DNA from: Lachnospiraceae bacterium
GTDB taxonomy: Bacteria > Bacillota > Clostridia > Lachnospirales > Lachnospiraceae
NCBI GenBank assembly: GCA_024687305.1
Contig: JAILEQ010000064.1
Location: 1-64,000, forward strand
DNA length: 64,000 nt
Reading direction: 5' to 3'
Made by a program: the position numbers and the translations under genes. Shown here piece by piece: positions 1 to 10,043 of the stretch; position 1 is the first letter of the stretch, and each line of letters starts with the position of its first letter. Below the pieces are notes generated by a model. The model had not been told where the DNA came from. It searched no databases and saw nothing but the letters and a program-made list of their open reading frames with translations.

Positions 1-1
1 C

Positions 2-15
2 TTACAAATTTGTAA
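2..15. promoter_or_regulatory. 14-bp perfect palindrome, possible operator
   Basis: TTACAAATTTGTAA reads the same on both strands. It lies about 140 bp upstream of the HipB-like promoter, at the very edge of the window, so it could equally belong to a gene outside it. No cognate regulator can be named. Confidence 0.3.
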
Positions 16-77
16 CATTTCCCATAACCAAGAGACTACGTGCACATCGCTTTACAATGTGATGTTACATCGCGTTA

Positions 78-120
78 GTCAAGAAAGCGGACAAGAAATA
101 GTCAAGATTTGGTCAAGAAG
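78..120 (+). repeat. Four phased GTCAAGA-like direct repeats
   Basis: Copies of a GTCAAGA-like heptamer begin at 78 (GTCAAGA), 90 (GACAAGA), 101 (GTCAAGA) and 112 (GTCAAGA), spaced 12, 11 and 11 bp apart, so all lie on roughly the same helix face. They end about 35 bp upstream of the -35 box of the toxin-antitoxin promoter. A transcription-factor array is inferred; the protein is unknown. Confidence 0.45.
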
Positions 121-154
121 TGACGCTATGATAACAGGGACGACAATTGCAGTG

Positions 155-183
155 TTGATTATATAACGTGAACGCGTTATAAT
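155..183 (+). promoter_or_regulatory. Promoter of the HipB/HipA-like operon
   Basis: A -35 box TTGATT (155-160), a 17-bp spacer and a perfect -10 box TATAAT (178-183). Transcription should start at about 189-191, which is the ATG at 190, so the mRNA is predicted to be leaderless; no Shine-Dalgarno sequence precedes the start codon. Confidence 0.7.
162..181. promoter_or_regulatory. Inverted-repeat operator overlapping the -10 box
   Basis: TATAACG (162-168) and CGTTATA (175-181) are perfect inverted repeats separated by 6 bp. The repeat fills the promoter spacer and half of the -10 box. E. coli HipB operators have the related plan TATCC-N8-GGATA, so this is the expected autoregulatory site of the HTH protein encoded immediately downstream. 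Confidence 0.65.
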
Positions 184-189
184 TATTCC

Positions 190-633
190 ATGATGAATGA
201 GAAATTGCTTGAAATCGTTGCCAAATCGGGTAAAAGCGCCTATAGGATCAGTAAAGAAACCGGCATACCATATACGACTATAAGTGAATTACTCACAGGC
301 AAAAAGTCAACAAACAGCATTGCTGCGGAGACACTTTGCAAAATTTGTTTATACTTCGAGTGTGAAATGTTGGAATTGATGGACTACCCTTTACTGTTCA
401 ATAATATCTCCGGTAAATATAAAAAGATCAATTACAAATGGCTTGTTGAAAACAATTCCATAAATTTGTATATAATCGATAATAATGATTGGAAACTATT
501 GGCTTCATATGATAAATGCAACACTAAGCATCCGTCGCTTTTTGCAAATGCATGTGCAGAAATACATATAGACGATTGGCTTAAAAAGAAAGAAAGAGAG
601 CAATTATATGAAAAACTACACATTAATGCATAA
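190..633 (+). CDS. HipB-like HTH antitoxin/autorepressor
   Basis: A 147-aa protein with an N-terminal helix-turn-helix of the Xre/Cro type (about residues 5-60, with RISKETGIPYTTISELLTGK as the reading helices) and a C-terminal part of about 85 residues that I do not recognise. The role is inferred from the partner: its 3' end overlaps the HipA-like kinase gene by 26 bp, the arrangement of hipBA modules, where HipB neutralises the kinase and represses the operon. A perfect inverted repeat lies in the promoter. The ATG at 190 falls at the predicted transcription start, so translation is probably leaderless. ATG codons at 193 and 197 are close; only the one at 193 is in frame. Confidence 0.7.
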   Translation: MMNEKLLEIVAKSGKSAYRISKETGIPYTTISELLTGKKSTNSIAAETLCKICLYFECEMLELMDYPLLFNNISGKYKKINYKWLVENNSINLYIIDNNDWKLLASYDKCNTKHPSLFANACAEIHIDDWLKKKEREQLYEKLHINA

Positions 634-1783
634 AAATGAAGAGTGTGGAATCCTTACTATAGATGAGACGACCGGCCGATTTGAAGATTATCGAGATTAT
701 AATCGCGGATTCTCACCGTTTCTTAATAATGCAACTCTTGAGAATATGAAAAAATGGTGGGAACTTCGTGCAATTCCTGCCTCAAGGGAAACTATTCGAG
801 ACCTCATTGCATCTTTGGACGTAGTGACCAACGAAGAATACCTCGCCAAGAACCTTGCTCTGTCTGTAATTGACAGCTATTGGATAAAGCCTTTTGAAGC
901 AAGCATTGATTATAATGCCATAAATTTTTACAGTCTGATCAATTATAATGAAGGTAAAATACCCTATCATAATCCTACTTCTTACGATCCCAATGCATCG
1001 TTAAGCGGACAGATGGAGAAATATTGGGACATTTCCGGAACGGTTCCCGTTCTTGTCAAAGAAGCTTACAAATCTTTCGGTCAGCAGTCCGTAAATGAGG
1101 CTTTTGCATCCTTACTCCATTCAAAACAAATGGCCGATATTCCATTTGTAAAGTACAATATTACTTCTCGAGATGACGGTTCAATCGCATCAATGTGTAA
1201 CGCATTTACAACAAAAGACATAGAATACGTATCTGCTTACGAAATTCTTTATTCCGAAAAGCATTCTAATGATGTCAATGATTATAATGCATATATCGAA
1301 ATATGTCAGAAGCATGGGATTGATGTTCGCGACTTTATGGACTATCAGACGCTCACTGATTTCGTCCTCACAAACACTGACGAACATCTCATGAATTTTG
1401 GAATCTTACGCGATTCAAATACTCTTGAATTTATTGGACCTGCTCCGATATTTGATAGCGGAAACAGCATGTTCTTTGATAATCTCGGCAAAAATCCATA
1501 TACACGCGTTGAATTGTTAAACCAAAAGATGACTTCATTCTATAAGTCTGAAGAACGAATGTTGTCAAATGTGAAGAATAAGTTAATAGTTGATACTGAT
1601 CTTTTGCCTTTACCCAATGAAGTGGCTGATTTCTATAGAGAAAAAGGAATCCCGGATAGTCGGGCAGACATAATTGCCGCAAATTATGCAAACAAAGTGA
1701 TCATGTTGCAGGAATTTCAACATGGCAAAAGCATCTCTTTGTATAACGAAAAACATAAACATCAAAAATTGAAAAGAACATAA
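608..1783 (+). CDS. HipA-like serine/threonine kinase toxin
   Basis: A 391-aa protein with HipA-family kinase signatures: a lysine in VPVLVKEAY (K151) placed like the ATP-binding lysine, the catalytic loop TNTDEHLMNFGIL (D258, N263) and the metal-binding aspartate in PAPIFDSGNS (D283). The segment SLSGQMEKYW (131-140) resembles the HipA autophosphorylation/Gly-rich region. In HipA toxins the kinase phosphorylates a translation target such as glutamyl-tRNA synthetase; the target here cannot be read from sequence. It is shorter than E. coli HipA (440 aa), with only a short N-terminal subdomain. Its start overlaps the antitoxin gene by 26 bp, suggesting translational coupling. The kinase residues look intact. 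It could instead be a HipA-fold kinase with a non-toxin role. Confidence 0.75.
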   Translation: MKNYTLMHKNEECGILTIDETTGRFEDYRDYNRGFSPFLNNATLENMKKWWELRAIPASRETIRDLIASLDVVTNEEYLAKNLALSVIDSYWIKPFEASIDYNAINFYSLINYNEGKIPYHNPTSYDPNASLSGQMEKYWDISGTVPVLVKEAYKSFGQQSVNEAFASLLHSKQMADIPFVKYNITSRDDGSIASMCNAFTTKDIEYVSAYEILYSEKHSNDVNDYNAYIEICQKHGIDVRDFMDYQTLTDFVLTNTDEHLMNFGILRDSNTLEFIGPAPIFDSGNSMFFDNLGKNPYTRVELLNQKMTSFYKSEERMLSNVKNKLIVDTDLLPLPNEVADFYREKGIPDSRADIIAANYANKVIMLQEFQHGKSISLYNEKHKHQKLKRT

Positions 1784-1790
1784 GAAAGCC

Positions 1791-1830
1791 TTAAACGAAA
1801 ACCCGGGGCGGCAAAGGCCGTCCCCGGGTT
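1791..1830 (-). terminator. Rho-independent terminator of the atp-pfkB-pseG-mscL unit
   Basis: A GC-rich hairpin (arms AACCCGGGG and CCCCGGGTT plus an inner GGC/GCC-like extension) at about 1799-1830. On the minus strand it is followed by a T-rich run (TTTTCGTTT). It may also stop transcripts from the HipA side, although no T-run follows on the plus strand. Confidence 0.75.
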
Positions 1831-1844
1831 GTAAACGCAACAGA

Positions 1845-2273
1845 TTATTTGCTTTCTTTAAGGAGGTCTCTGATTTCGGTAAGAAGTTCTTCCGAAGTGG
1901 GCTTTGCGGGCTCCTCGGGCTTCTCTTCTTTCTTGGCAAGTTTGTCCTTCATCTTGTTAATAGCCTTGATGAAGAAGAAAATGCAGAGCGCGATAAGCAG
2001 GAAATCAATGATGTTCTGAATAAAGCTTCCGTATAAAAGAGCAGCTTCTTCTTTTACGACTTCGCCGCCTTCGATGACTGCGGGACTCATGACAAGCTTC
2101 TTGGTGGAGAAATCAACTCCGCCTGTAGCAAGGCCCAGAAGCGGCATCAAAATGTCGTTTACAAGGCTTGTAACGATCTTGCCGAAAGCGCCGCCGATGA
2201 TAACACCGACTGCCATGTCGATAACATTGCCTTTTGCAATAAACTCTTTGAACTCTTTAATTGTTTTTTTCAT
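1845..2273 (-). CDS. mscL: Large-conductance mechanosensitive channel MscL
   Basis: A 142-aa inner-membrane channel that opens under membrane tension to release osmolytes during hypo-osmotic shock. The N-terminal signature (FKEFIAKGNVIDMAVGVIIG, first transmembrane pore helix, residues about 8-45) and the second helix (about 82-105) are clear, followed by a charged lysine/glutamate-rich C-terminal helix typical of the pentamer bundle. Its start overlaps the end of the PseG-like gene by 17 bp, so it is the last gene of that minus-strand unit. Length is normal. Confidence 0.95.
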   Translation of the reverse strand: MKKTIKEFKEFIAKGNVIDMAVGVIIGGAFGKIVTSLVNDILMPLLGLATGGVDFSTKKLVMSPAVIEGGEVVKEEAALLYGSFIQNIIDFLLIALCIFFFIKAINKMKDKLAKKEEKPEEPAKPTSEELLTEIRDLLKESK

Positions 2274-3324
2274 CTTTTCCTTCTCCTTTGATCAAAAAGT
2301 TCGCAATCCTCAAAGCACCCTTTCCGTCAACGCACTTTTTCTGCGCGTCTGAATACATAACCCTTTGTTCGTAGCACTCTTCGATTGTGTAAATACAGTG
2401 TAGCAGATTACTTATCGTCTCGTCAAAATGCTTTTGCGCATTTCCCGCACTTTTTATTATTATTTTGCTGTCAAAAGTTATGTTTATAAGGTCCTGATTG
2501 TCGGCCATCGAAAAGATGACACTCGGAATACCCATACGGCAAAGCTCATAAGTGGTGCTTCCCGCGGCACTTATCGCATAATCGAATCGCGACAGAAATT
2601 CCGGCATATCGGTTATATCAGACCATATCTTCAACATATCGGGATGAGCTTCTTCCAGATTACAAAGGTAATCATAGTCCGAAGAAAAAGGTCCCACAAG
2701 AATGTTGAGTTTTATCCCATCCTCCGGCTCTTTAACAAATCTGTCGGCGATCGTCTTCGCTATGTGAAGCGAATCGGAGCCACCCGTGGAAACAAGGACG
2801 TTAAACGGTGGCTTTTCTTTTATTTCAATGGGCTTTGCTTCTATGAACTCTTTTCTAAGCGGAGCGTAGTCCGTTCCAAGGATAAGTTTTGGAAGCTTTA
2901 CATTCGCCTTTTTGTATATACTTTCGTAATCGGTCAGGTCCCCGTATATGTTGTAGTTGATGAGCACATCAACGGGATAGGCATCTTTGGAATAGTCGTC
3001 AAGGTAAACCGTCTCGGCGTATTTACCTATTTCTTCAAAGTACAAAGAAGAAAAATAGTATCCGTCACATATTATAAGATTGGGGTTTTCCTGTCTGATA
3101 AGAGCGGAAAACTTGGGAAGTTCGTCGATAGTCTTGTCAAAATCGGTATCAAGCACCGATACGTCAAAGCCTCTTTTGTTGATGAGTTCTTTGGCGTCAC
3201 TTTTTGCGCAGACAAACAAGACCGATGCACCCAAAGACTTAAGTGCATCGGCTATCGAAAGGCATCTCATAACATGTCCCATCGATACCGTTTTGTTGGC
3301 ATCGGCTCTTATCAGTACTTTCAA
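2257..3324 (-). CDS. PseG-like UDP-sugar hydrolase (orphan)
   Basis: A 355-aa protein matching PseG/SpsG, the MurG-like hydrolase that removes UDP from UDP-2,4-diacetamido-2,4,6-trideoxy-beta-L-altrose in pseudaminic acid synthesis. Seen: the N-terminal RADANKTVSMGHVMRCLSIA motif, the STGGSD nucleotide-sugar loop (about residue 183) and the AAGSTTYELCRMGIPS motif (about residue 256), all typical of the family. Pseudaminic acid normally needs PseB, C, H, F and I, and none is in this window; the neighbours are a PfkB kinase and mscL. It may serve flagellin or surface glycosylation with partners encoded elsewhere, or act on another UDP-sugar. Confidence 0.75.
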   Translation of the reverse strand: MKVLIRADANKTVSMGHVMRCLSIADALKSLGASVLFVCAKSDAKELINKRGFDVSVLDTDFDKTIDELPKFSALIRQENPNLIICDGYYFSSLYFEEIGKYAETVYLDDYSKDAYPVDVLINYNIYGDLTDYESIYKKANVKLPKLILGTDYAPLRKEFIEAKPIEIKEKPPFNVLVSTGGSDSLHIAKTIADRFVKEPEDGIKLNILVGPFSSDYDYLCNLEEAHPDMLKIWSDITDMPEFLSRFDYAISAAGSTTYELCRMGIPSVIFSMADNQDLINITFDSKIIIKSAGNAQKHFDETISNLLHCIYTIEECYEQRVMYSDAQKKCVDGKGALRIANFLIKGEGKDEKNN

Positions 3325-3340
3325 ACCGTTACCTCACGTT

Positions 3341-4237
3341 CTAATTTTCAGGATAAAACACTCCGGGAACGGGAGTGCGCATATTTGCATGTGCGTAATT
3401 CATCGCACGTTTTAAACATTCGTCATATTTGCAATGCTCAAGCAAACTTACGACAAGCCCGGCAACGCAGCAGTCACCGCTTCCGACGGTCGATACTACT
3501 TTCACATTTTTCCCTGGGTCGCTGTCTTTATACATCTTATCGGTTTCAAATGAGTACAGTACTCCGCCTTTTTCTCCGAATGTGGCCAGAACGATCGGAA
3601 TATCGTACATTCCCGATATCTTCTTTACTATTTTTTCCGTCTCTTTATCGTTTTCCGGAATCATGCCCGTGATCTCGCTTAATTCCTCTTCATTGGGTTT
3701 TATGGCATAAGGCGACGACTCAAGTCCGAGCAACAATGCCTCACCCGATGAATCAAGGAGCGTATATGCTCCTTTCATCTTACACAATGCTATAAGCCTT
3801 TTGTAAGCGTCTGAGGGCATTCCTTTGGGAAGTGAACCCGAAAAGATGACCCAGTCACCTTCAAAAACGTTCTCAAGAAGAATATTGTATACTCGCGTAA
3901 GATCTTCTTCGGAGGCGGTAAAACCTGTGCTCTTTTTGTGATGCTCAAGTCCGTCCGACGTGTCCGTGATAGTGGTGTTTTTCCTGGTGGAGCCCTTTAC
4001 CGTTAAGAATATCGCATTGACCTTGTCATCCTTTATGGTGTTGAAAAGCCTGACATCCTTTATGCCGACAAGTGCAACGGCTGTTGACGGTATACCTGCG
4101 CTTCTTAGCGCTCTCGATACGTTTATCCCTTTTCCCGCGGGAATGTTTAACGCCTTCTTTTTGTTCTTTTCAAGATAATCTTTTTCGCTTATCACGACAT
4201 CGATCGCCGTGTTAAGAGTCACGGTATAGACAGCCAT
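3341..4237 (-). CDS. PfkB-family phosphofructokinase-like kinase (FruK/LacC type)
   Basis: A 298-aa PfkB-fold sugar kinase of the 1-phosphofructokinase/tagatose-6-phosphate kinase subgroup. Seen: the N-terminal TLNTAIDVVI (families usually have LNPAID), the GKGINVSRAL motif, the GSLPKGMP substrate loop and the C-terminal catalytic motif STVGSGDCCVAGL. It probably phosphorylates fructose 1-phosphate or a related ketose phosphate, but no fru PTS genes are nearby, so the substrate is uncertain. It follows atpC by about 70 bp containing a hairpin and has a GGAGGG ribosome-binding site; it may be read with the atp operon. Confidence 0.8.
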   Translation of the reverse strand: MAVYTVTLNTAIDVVISEKDYLEKNKKKALNIPAGKGINVSRALRSAGIPSTAVALVGIKDVRLFNTIKDDKVNAIFLTVKGSTRKNTTITDTSDGLEHHKKSTGFTASEEDLTRVYNILLENVFEGDWVIFSGSLPKGMPSDAYKRLIALCKMKGAYTLLDSSGEALLLGLESSPYAIKPNEEELSEITGMIPENDKETEKIVKKISGMYDIPIVLATFGEKGGVLYSFETDKMYKDSDPGKNVKVVSTVGSGDCCVAGLVVSLLEHCKYDECLKRAMNYAHANMRTPVPGVFYPEN

Positions 4238-4264
4238 TTTAAGGAAATACCCTCCAAACGAATC

Positions 4265-4292
4265 TAAGGAAACACCTTTCGATGTTTCCTTA
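4265..4292. terminator. Hairpin between atpC and pfkB, possible attenuator
   Basis: Perfect 10-bp arms TAAGGAAACA and TGTTTCCTTA with an 8-nt loop. On the minus strand no T-run follows, so it is more likely a processing or mRNA-stability element, or a partial terminator separating the atp genes from the pfkB-pseG-mscL genes. Confidence 0.45.
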
Positions 4293-4306
4293 TCATGTAA
4301 GTTACA

Positions 4307-4708
4307 TTATTCTTTTACGCTTAATCTCACGAGTGCTCGATTAAGCTTTGCGGTAGCGAGTGCAAAGTCTTTGTCGCTTAAGCCTTGGGTTTTAAGGATG
4401 GCTTCAGCTTTTTCCTTGGCCCTCTCTGCCCTTTCTTTGTCTATATCCTCTTCCCACTCCCATGTAGTGGCAAGAAGGTGACAGGAACCGTCCATAACGC
4501 TCAACATTCCGCCGATACAAGCGGCATGTCTTTCGGTTCCGTCTTCAAGTCTTATGAATGCTTCGCCCATACCAAGCGCGGTCACATAATTGATGTGCTC
4601 TGCAAGGATGGCTACGTCACCTGTAATGGAACGGCACTTGACGCGCTCGATATTGCCTTCGTACAACAGGCCGTCCGGTGTACCGATACGTATCGGAAAT
4701 GTCTTCAT
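4307..4708 (-). CDS. atpC: F1Fo ATP synthase subunit epsilon
   Basis: A 133-aa central-stalk subunit with the N-terminal beta-sandwich (FPIRIGTPDGLLYEGNIE and the GxxxILxxH-like stretch GDVAILAEHINYVTALG) and a C-terminal two-helix region (about 88-133). It is the last subunit gene of the atp operon, 12 bp after atpD. In the family it regulates ATP hydrolysis and couples rotation to the c-ring. Length is normal. Confidence 0.93.
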   Translation of the reverse strand: MKTFPIRIGTPDGLLYEGNIERVKCRSITGDVAILAEHINYVTALGMGEAFIRLEDGTERHAACIGGMLSVMDGSCHLLATTWEWEEDIDKERAERAKEKAEAILKTQGLSDKDFALATAKLNRALVRLSVKE

Positions 4709-4720
4709 AGACGACCTCCT

Positions 4721-6115
<1,395 letters not shown>

Positions 6116-6147
6116 TTACGAATCTCCTTTAATATTTTCTCGGGGTA

Positions 6148-7002
6148 TCAAAGACCCTCGGCACCTCCGACTATTTCGGTAATTTCCTGCGTAATGCTTG
6201 CCTGACGTGCACGGTTGTACTGAAGATTTAATGTTCCTATCATCTCTTCGGCATTGCTGGTGGCCGATTCCATGGCGGTTCTTCTGGCCGCCTGTTCACT
6301 TGCCACACTGTCACATACCGCTCCGAATACGACTCCCGCCATATATTCGGGAACGATCGCATCGAAAACTTCCGTGCTCTCGGGCTCATATAAGATGAGG
6401 TTTCTTACCGGCTCGGTTTCTTCCTCATCGGTAAGCTCGGATAAAGGTAACACGGGAACAAAATGCGGTTCCTGTGAAAGCATTGATACAAACTCTGTGT
6501 AAACAAGTCCGACGGTAGAATATTCTCCCGTTTTGAACTCGTCACATATAAGCCTTGCGACTTCAAAGGAGTCACCCACTGATATGGATGCGATCTCAGC
6601 GAATTCTTCGCTTAAGATATCTGCCTTTCTTCTCTTAAAATATTCGACTGCCTTCTTTCCTATGGGAAGAACGGTATATTCTTTTCCCGCAGCATCGGCT
6701 TCGAAACATTTAAAGAGGTTGTTGTTGTATCCGCCTGCCAGTCCTCTGTCACCGGCGATAACCACATAGCAGACTTTAGTTCCTTCGGATGCTTTCGCAT
6801 ATATCGATGAAAAATCGGTATTTCCGGCAGCTATCGTCTTAAGTGTATCGTACAGTTCTTCGAAGTAAGGACGGCAATTATCCGAACGTTCTTTGGCTCT
6901 GCGCAGTTTGGAGGATGCCACAAGTTCCATTGCTTTTGTGATCTGCATGGTGTTTTCAACACTCTTTATACGCAGCTTCACGGCTTTCATGTTTGCAGCC
7001 AT
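6148..7002 (-). CDS. atpG: F1Fo ATP synthase subunit gamma
   Basis: A 284-aa rotor shaft protein. The N-terminal helix (MKAVKLRIKSVENTMQITKAMELVA) and C-terminal helix (MIGTLNLQYNRARQASITQE) that form the coiled coil inside F1 are both clear, as is the central GDRGLAGGYN motif. It lies between atpA and atpD and is of normal length. Confidence 0.96.
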   Translation of the reverse strand: MAANMKAVKLRIKSVENTMQITKAMELVASSKLRRAKERSDNCRPYFEELYDTLKTIAAGNTDFSSIYAKASEGTKVCYVVIAGDRGLAGGYNNNLFKCFEADAAGKEYTVLPIGKKAVEYFKRRKADILSEEFAEIASISVGDSFEVARLICDEFKTGEYSTVGLVYTEFVSMLSQEPHFVPVLPLSELTDEEETEPVRNLILYEPESTEVFDAIVPEYMAGVVFGAVCDSVASEQAARRTAMESATSNAEEMIGTLNLQYNRARQASITQEITEIVGGAEGL

Positions 7003-7020
7003 AAACTTCCTCCATCCTTT

Positions 7021-8550
7021 TTATTTTCCGTACTTAAGATCAACGAACTCTTTGGTAAATCTTTCAAGTGCGTTCTTTAAGTTGTTTTCGGTTTCTTCTT
7101 CAAGCTTTCCGGTGGATACGATGGCATCCATAGCCTTTGAACCGTCTACGTCGGTATCAAGGAATGCATAAAGTTTTGCTTCGTATTCCTTAACGTCCTC
7201 GACAGCTACATTCGTTAAGTAGTTCTTGGTAACTGCGTATATGATGGCAACCTGCTTTTCAACCGCAACGGGTGAATTCTGGTTTTGCTTCAAAACCTCA
7301 ACGATTCTCGCACCCTGATCGAGACGTGCCTTAGTATCGGCGTCAAGATCCGAACCAAACTGTGCGAATGACTGAAGCTCTCTGTACTGAGAATAAATAA
7401 GCTTTAATGTTCCGGCAACTTTCTTCATCGCCTTGATCTGTGCGTTACCACCTACTCTGGATACCGAAATACCGGGGTTAACAGCCGGCATAACGCCCGA
7501 GTGGAAAAGCTCTGTCTCAAGGAATATCTGACCGTCGGTAATTGAGATAACGTTCGTGGGAATGTATGCAGAAACGTCACCTGCCTGGGTCTCGATAACG
7601 GGAAGAGCGGTAAGTGAACCGCCGCCGTGTGCTTCGTCAAGTTTTGCCGCACGTTCGAGAAGTCTCGAGTGAAGATAGAATACATCACCGGGATATGCTT
7701 CACGTCCGGGGGGACGACGAATCAACAATGAAAGTGCTCTGTATGCTACGGCGTGCTTGGAAAGATCGTCGTAGATAACAAGCACGTGCTTGCCCTTATT
7801 CATGAAATACTCACCCATGGCGCAGCCCGAATAAGGAGCTATATACTGTAAGGGGCTTGCTTCCGATGCCGTAGCGGCAACTACGATCGTGTAGTCCATT
7901 GCCCCGTTCTTTGCGAGATTCTCAACAAGGTTGGTAACGGTTGAACGCTTCTGACCGATCGCAACATAGATACAGATAACGTCCTTGCCCTTCTGGTTGA
8001 TGATCGTATCGGTAGCTAGGGTTGTTTTACCTGTCTGACGGTCACCGATGATAAGCTCACGCTGACCACGTCCGATCGGGATCATAGAGTCGATAGCTTT
8101 GATACCTGTCTGAAGGGGCTCGAAAACTGACTGTCTTTCACAGATACCGGGTGCCGGGCTTTCGATCGCACGGAACTCATCTGTGGTTATGGGTCCGTTT
8201 CCGTCGATGGGCTGACCGAGTGCATTAACGACACGACCGATCATTGCATCACCTACCGGTACCGAAACAACCTTACCGGTACGCTTAACTGTCTGGCCTT
8301 CACCAATCTTCTCATCCGATCCGAACAATACTATCGAAACACTGTTTTCTTCGAGGTTCTGAGCCATACCGAAGCTTCCGTCTTCGAACTCAAGAAGCTC
8401 GCCGGCCATTACGTTAAGCAGGCCGCCCGCTCTTGCGATACCGTCACCTACGTTAAGTATCGTTCCGGTCTCGTTTTGCTTTATCGTGTTTTCGTAATAT
8501 TTGATCTGACTGCGGATGACCTTGGATATTTCTTCGGGTTTTAATTGCAT
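7021..8550 (-). CDS. atpA: F1Fo ATP synthase subunit alpha
   Basis: A 509-aa non-catalytic nucleotide-binding subunit of F1. The P-loop [15 protein letters not shown] (about residue 169) and the alpha-type motif [14 protein letters not shown] (about residues 363-376) are intact. Length is normal. The gene is 13 bp downstream of atpH and 18 bp upstream of atpG. Confidence 0.98.
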   Translation of the reverse strand: MQLKPEEISKVIRSQIKYYENTIKQNETGTILNVGDGIARAGGLLNVMAGELLEFEDGSFGMAQNLEENSVSIVLFGSDEKIGEGQTVKRTGKVVSVPVGDAMIGRVVNALGQPIDGNGPITTDEFRAIESPAPGICERQSVFEPLQTGIKAIDSMIPIGRGQRELIIGDRQTGKTTLATDTIINQKGKDVICIYVAIGQKRSTVTNLVENLAKNGAMDYTIVVAATASEASPLQYIAPYSGCAMGEYFMNKGKHVLVIYDDLSKHAVAYRALSLLIRRPPGREAYPGDVFYLHSRLLERAAKLDEAHGGGSLTALPVIETQAGDVSAYIPTNVISITDGQIFLETELFHSGVMPAVNPGISVSRVGGNAQIKAMKKVAGTLKLIYSQYRELQSFAQFGSDLDADTKARLDQGARIVEVLKQNQNSPVAVEKQVAIIYAVTKNYLTNVAVEDVKEYEAKLYAFLDTDVDGSKAMDAIVSTGKLEEETENNLKNALERFTKEFVDLKYGK

Positions 8551-8563
8551 AATCCATCCATCC

Positions 8564-9109
8564 TTATATAATCGTATTGTTTATACTTGCGGAAATGTCC
8601 GACATACGGGTTGCTACCGTACCATCCAACTGCTTTCCTTCAATCTCTACCTTGATGCCCGCAAGCACCGATGCATCCACCTTTGAGATGATGTTTACCG
8701 TCTTCCCTGTAGACGCTTCGAGTTTTGCCTTAAGTGCTTTAAGCTGTCCGTCGTTTAACGAAACGGCACTCGTTACATAAGCATCGCAGATATTGTTGTC
8801 CGCATTGAAGCGCTTTATGAACTCTTCCAAACAACCTTCGTATTCGTTAAAAATACCTTTTTCGCATAAAAGCTTCAAAAAGTTCTTAAGATAGGGCTCG
8901 ATACCGTCTCCAAAGGCCTCATCGATAAGCTTAGTACGCTCGGTCTTTTTAATGGCAGGTTCGTTTAAGAGTTTCAAGTAATCGGGGTTTTCTCTGAAAA
9001 TATCCCTGATCTGAAGCATCTGCTCTTTTACAGATGCCGTTAAACCTTCCTCGGCGGCAAGATCGTACAGACTGCCACCGTATACTCCGGCACGTTCTGT
9101 CATGATCAC
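8564..9109 (-). CDS. atpH: F1Fo ATP synthase subunit delta
   Basis: A 181-aa OSCP-type peripheral-stalk subunit joining F1 to the b-subunits. The helical N-terminal domain ([13 protein letters not shown]...) and the C-terminal hallmark ([34 protein letters not shown] in two stretches, about residues 134-168) are recognisable. Its start overlaps atpF by 4 bp, implying translational coupling. Translation could also begin at Met3. Confidence 0.92.
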   Translation of the reverse strand: MIMTERAGVYGGSLYDLAAEEGLTASVKEQMLQIRDIFRENPDYLKLLNEPAIKKTERTKLIDEAFGDGIEPYLKNFLKLLCEKGIFNEYEGCLEEFIKRFNADNNICDAYVTSAVSLNDGQLKALKAKLEASTGKTVNIISKVDASVLAGIKVEIEGKQLDGTVATRMSDISASINNTII

Positions 9110-9681
9110 GCCTCTCCTACTTTTTCAATAAACTCATTTATCAGCTTATTATGGTCTTCTTCGTTGATCTCACGCTCGATAACCTTGCCGGCAATTTCCA
9201 TTGCCATGCCGCCGATCTCTTCTTTGAGCTCGTTAACCGCTTTACGCTTCTCCTGTTCGATATCCTTCTCGGCTTTTGCCTTGATGGCAACAGCGTTTGC
9301 GGAAGCCTCTTTTAAGATCTCGTCGCTCTTTGCCGAAGCAGTCTTTGTTGCGTCGGCAAGTATTGCGTTGGCCTTATCGCGTGCCTCAAGCATGTTCTGC
9401 TCATATTCGGCTTTCATTGCCAATGCTTCTTCTTTAGCCTTTACAGCATCGCTTATCTCTGCGTCGGCTTTCGCTTTACGCTTTTCAAGCACTTCGCGGA
9501 TGGGCTTAAAAAGAAACTTCTTGATCAGAAACATCTGAAGAAAAAGGTTTAATATCTGCGCTATGAAGTTCCATGGTACGAGTGTTACCAGCTCCTGATA
9601 ACGGGGAGTTTCTTCACCTGCGGTGAGAAGCACGTTCGTTATCGAAAGCATGGCATTTATCAGTTCCTGATGTTCTGCCAC
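9106..9681 (-). CDS. atpF: F1Fo ATP synthase subunit b
   Basis: A 191-aa peripheral-stalk subunit. It has a single membrane helix (about residues 33-55, PWNFIAQILNLFLQMFLIKK) and a long charged alanine/lysine/glutamate-rich coiled coil (about 60-180). The N-terminal 30 residues before the membrane helix are somewhat longer than in E. coli. It lies between atpE and atpH. Confidence 0.95.
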   Translation of the reverse strand: MAEHQELINAMLSITNVLLTAGEETPRYQELVTLVPWNFIAQILNLFLQMFLIKKFLFKPIREVLEKRKAKADAEISDAVKAKEEALAMKAEYEQNMLEARDKANAILADATKTASAKSDEILKEASANAVAIKAKAEKDIEQEKRKAVNELKEEIGGMAMEIAGKVIEREINEEDHNKLINEFIEKVGEA

Positions 9682-9718
9682 TCTTCATAACCTCCTGTTC
9701 TTAGTGATGTTTCAATAA

Positions 9719-10039
<321 letters not shown>

Positions 10040-10043
10040 TTAA

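Noticed and set aside
2428-3672. A 414-codon open frame on the plus strand
   Set aside because: It lies opposite the PseG-like and PfkB genes, whose motifs are clear, and its translation shows no domain and is rich in Arg, Tyr and Phe as expected for an antisense shadow.
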